Shown here one piece after another: positions 62,180-64,000 of a stretch of DNA of 64,000 nt (the first letter of the stretch is position 1; each line of letters opens with the position of its first letter). This DNA comes from Lachnospiraceae bacterium (GTDB lineage Bacteria > Bacillota > Clostridia > Lachnospirales > Lachnospiraceae): assembly GCA_017548765.1 (NCBI GenBank), contig JAFYZH010000090.1, positions 1 to 64,000 of the forward strand, read 5' to 3'. The notes beneath the pieces are model-generated. The model was not told the origin of the DNA, did not search any database, and worked only from the letters and a program-made list of their open reading frames with translations. The position numbers were made by a program, and so were the translations under genes.

Positions 62180-62216
62180 TACATATTTGTATATTTTTAG
62201 GAAAACGTAATCTTTA

Positions 62217-63209
62217 TCAGCTGACGATCGCGTTGATCTTATCGATGGTCTTCGCCTCAACGAAATCCACACACTGCATGATCGCGTTTTTGATCTCCTT
62301 TTCGGTCGCGCTGCCGTGGGTCTTTACAACGAGTGCCTTCAGGCCCAACATGGGTGCGCCGCCGTACTCGGATGCATCGAACTTCTTGATGACACCCTTT
62401 AAGTTCTTCTTTACCAGAAGCGCTCCGAGTTTGCCTTTCAGGTTCGAAAGCATGCCTTTTTTGATCTCACCGACGAGTGCCGAGCCGACACCCTCGTAGA
62501 GTTTCAGGATGACATTGCCCACGAAGGCTTCGGTAACGATAACGTCTGCAGCTCCGTACGGGATATCACGGGATTCCACGTTTCCGATGAAATTGATATC
62601 TTCACAGGCTTTCAGAAGCGGGAAGGTCTCTTTTACGAGCGCATTACCCTTTTCTTCTTCTGCTCCGATATTGACGATGCCGACTCTGGGCTTCTTCACC
62701 TTACACACATGCTCCATGTAGATGGAACCCATGCGGGCGAACTGGACCAGATCCTCCGGACGTGCGTCTACGTTAGCGCCGCAGTCGATTAGTAAGCTCG
62801 CGCCTTTCGTCGTGGGGATCAGAGGTGCCAGCGGTGTGCGGCGAATGCCTTTGATGCGGCCGACGATGAGCTGGCCGCCGACTAAGATGGCGCCTGTGCT
62901 TCCGCTGGAAATGAAGGCATCTGCCTCACCGTCGCGCACGAGTTTCTGTGCTACGACCAGGGAGGAATCCTTCTTCTCGCGGATGGCTGCCACGGGCGGC
63001 TCACCGGTCTCGATGACCTCGGTGGCATTCACCACCGAGACCCGGGATCTGTCAAATTGATATTTTGAAAGTTCCGCATTGACCGCGTCTTCCTTACCGA
63101 CGAGGACGATGTGGATATTCTCGCGAAGGGCCAGGCTGTCGATCGCACCCTGAACGATCTTCTCGGGCGCGTTATCGCCGCCCATCGCGTCGATAGCTAT
63201 CTTTATCAT
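62217..63209 (-). CDS. plsX: Phosphate acyltransferase PlsX
   Basis: Converts acyl-ACP to acyl-phosphate, the donor for PlsY. The 330-residue protein begins MIKIAIDAMGGDNAPEKIV and has SSGSTGAILVGGQLI, LIPTTKGASLLIDCGANVDA and NIGAEEEKG. AAGAGGTAGAC precedes the ATG. The usual neighbour rpmF is absent and carB lies directly upstream. Confidence 0.97.
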   Translation of the reverse strand: MIKIAIDAMGGDNAPEKIVQGAIDSLALRENIHIVLVGKEDAVNAELSKYQFDRSRVSVVNATEVIETGEPPVAAIREKKDSSLVVAQKLVRDGEADAFISSGSTGAILVGGQLIVGRIKGIRRTPLAPLIPTTKGASLLIDCGANVDARPEDLVQFARMGSIYMEHVCKVKKPRVGIVNIGAEEEKGNALVKETFPLLKACEDINFIGNVESRDIPYGAADVIVTEAFVGNVILKLYEGVGSALVGEIKKGMLSNLKGKLGALLVKKNLKGVIKKFDASEYGGAPMLGLKALVVKTHGSATEKEIKNAIMQCVDFVEAKTIDKINAIVS

Positions 63210-63218
63210 GTCTACCTC

Positions 63219-64000
63219 TTACTGGATGGAAGCATGGATGTCCTGCAGGCTCATAACGCCGATCTCACCCTCGTGGATGACGGTGTAGATACCATCAGCG
63301 GTAGCCTTTGCAGCTGCCATGGTGGTGATGTAAGGAACTTTCGCCTTGATCGCTGTCTTACGGATGTAGCTGTCATCAAAGATGCGCTCGTTCGGAGCGG
63401 TAGGTGTATTGATGATGAGCTGGATCTTTCCATTCATAACTTCATCAACGATGTTCGGGCGGCCTTCCTGCATCTTATTGATGCGCTCTGCCTTGATGCC
63501 GTTTGCTACAAGCAGTTCGTAGGTGGAACCGGTCGCTACGATGCGGAAGTTGCAGGCCTCGAACTTACGGGCTACGTCAACAACTTCAGGCTTATCCTTA
63601 CGATTTACGGAGAACAGTACGCAACCTTCCTTCGGAAGAACGGTCTGGGTAGCTTCCTGAGCCTTGAAGTATGCCTCACCGACATTTGTAGACAGGCCGA
63701 GAACCTCACCTGTGGAACGCATTTCCGGTCCGAGGACAGGGTCTACTTCCTGGAACATATTGAACGGGAATACTGCTTCTTTTACACCATAGTAAGTAGG
63801 CTTGATCTCCTTCATGGTCGGGATCGGGGATTCCATACCGGTCAGAGGAGCAGTCATGATCTGTGTTGCGATCTTAACCATGTTGATGTTGCAGACCTTC
63901 GATACAAGCGGAACGGTTCTGGATGCTCTCGGGTTTGCCTCGAGTACGTAAACCTTACCGTCTTCGATCGCGTACTGCATATTCATCAGACCGCATACGC
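63219..64000 (-). CDS. carB: Carbamoyl-phosphate synthase large subunit, 3' part only
   Basis: About the last 260 residues of CarB, with the reading frame open to the window edge. Visible are the end of the second ATP-grasp domain (YVLEANPRASRTVPLVSKV) and the C-terminal MGS-like allosteric domain (FSVNRKDKPEVVDVARKF, ATGSTYELLVANGI, IINTPTAPNE). The enzyme makes carbamoyl phosphate for pyrimidines and arginine. It ends 9 bases before plsX. The 5' part lies outside the window. Confidence 0.95.
   Translation of the reverse strand, partial: VCGLMNMQYAIEDGKVYVLEANPRASRTVPLVSKVCNINMVKIATQIMTAPLTGMESPIPTMKEIKPTYYGVKEAVFPFNMFQEVDPVLGPEMRSTGEVLGLSTNVGEAYFKAQEATQTVLPKEGCVLFSVNRKDKPEVVDVARKFEACNFRIVATGSTYELLVANGIKAERINKMQEGRPNIVDEVMNGKIQLIINTPTAPNERIFDDSYIRKTAIKAKVPYITTMAAAKATADGIYTVIHEGEIGVMSLQDIHASIQ

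Noticed and set aside
1..64000. CRISPR arrays, insertion sequences, prophage, tRNA and rRNA genes
   Set aside because: No evenly spaced direct repeats, transposase or integrase motifs, or conserved RNA gene sequences were recognised on reading both strands.

Overview
This 64 kb window looks like core chromosome from an anaerobic Bacillota, class Clostridia, most like the Lachnospiraceae. Three things suggest this: the gene order (remA-gmk-rpoZ, plsX-acpP-rnc-smc-ftsY, ylxM-ffh-rpsP-khpA-rimM-trmD-rplS, lepB-rbgA-lepB-rnhB-yraN), strong AGGAGG-type ribosome binding sites, and a moderate GC content with TTG starts. GerW/YtfJ with a DUF2953 partner and a SpoVB/MurJ-like flippase hint at a spore-forming ancestry. 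Almost every gene is on the minus strand. Only rpmB, rqcH and a PRPP synthetase run on the plus strand. No rRNA, tRNA, IS element, prophage or CRISPR array was seen, and no gene-free stretch exceeds about 300 bases.

Layout. 1-7.5 kb: an rRNA m5C methyltransferase (cut by the window edge), a coiled-coil protein, a transglutaminase-like lipoprotein, coaD, rsmD, a lipid-linked-sugar flippase, ybeY and phoH. 7.6-10.8 kb: rpsU, alaS and a 45-residue membrane protein. 10.8-19.5 kb: the most accessory-looking block, with RNase HI, a membrane-anchored MutS-like ATPase, an amidohydrolase, an unknown protein with a YbjN-like end, purine nucleoside phosphorylase and a GH2 glycosidase. 19.5-25.7 kb: smpB, rnr, secG, a large CAP/Ig-repeat surface protein and a SEC-C protein. 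25.7-30.4 kb: recG, yloV, yloU and the divergent rpmB. 30.4-37.5 kb: gerW, a DUF2953 gene, two unknown genes, a CinA-type amidase, pgsA, rimO, rpoZ, gmk and remA. 37.7-47.2 kb: rqcH(+), a lipoprotein chaperone-like gene, maf, gpsA, plsY, der, a DUF512 radical-SAM protein and prs(+). 47.3-54.8 kb: yraN, rnhB, lepB, rbgA, lepB, rplS, trmD, rimM, khpA, rpsP, ffh and ylxM. 55-64 kb: ilvA, ftsY, smc, rnc, acpP, plsX and the 3' part of carB.

Most genes serve translation and ribosome maturation (rpsU, rpmB, rplS, rpsP, alaS, rimM, rimO, trmD, rsmD, ybeY, rbgA, der, rnc, rnr, smpB, rqcH), secretion (ffh, ftsY, ylxM, secG, two lepB) and phospholipid synthesis (plsX, acpP, plsY, gpsA, pgsA). Many genes are coupled by ATGA-type overlaps. 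Well-matched sigma-A-type promoters precede the coiled-coil gene, rpsU, the alaS unit, rpmB, remA, rqcH, the DUF512 gene, prs, ylxM and acpP. Hairpins with short U-tracts repeatedly separate a highly expressed gene from a downstream one, suggesting partial termination.

I did not find a clear-cut new defence, mobile or biosynthetic system. The best leads are a roughly 95-residue C-terminal extension on FtsY, a membrane-anchored MutS paralogue beside RNase HI, an unknown YbjN-like protein in a nucleoside-salvage operon, an unknown gene pair beside the spore-linked genes, acidic or Thr-rich tails on several housekeeping proteins, and a non-palindromic 8-mer (GGTCAATG) with 17 copies seen by eye. 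All positions and motifs were read by eye, with no database search.
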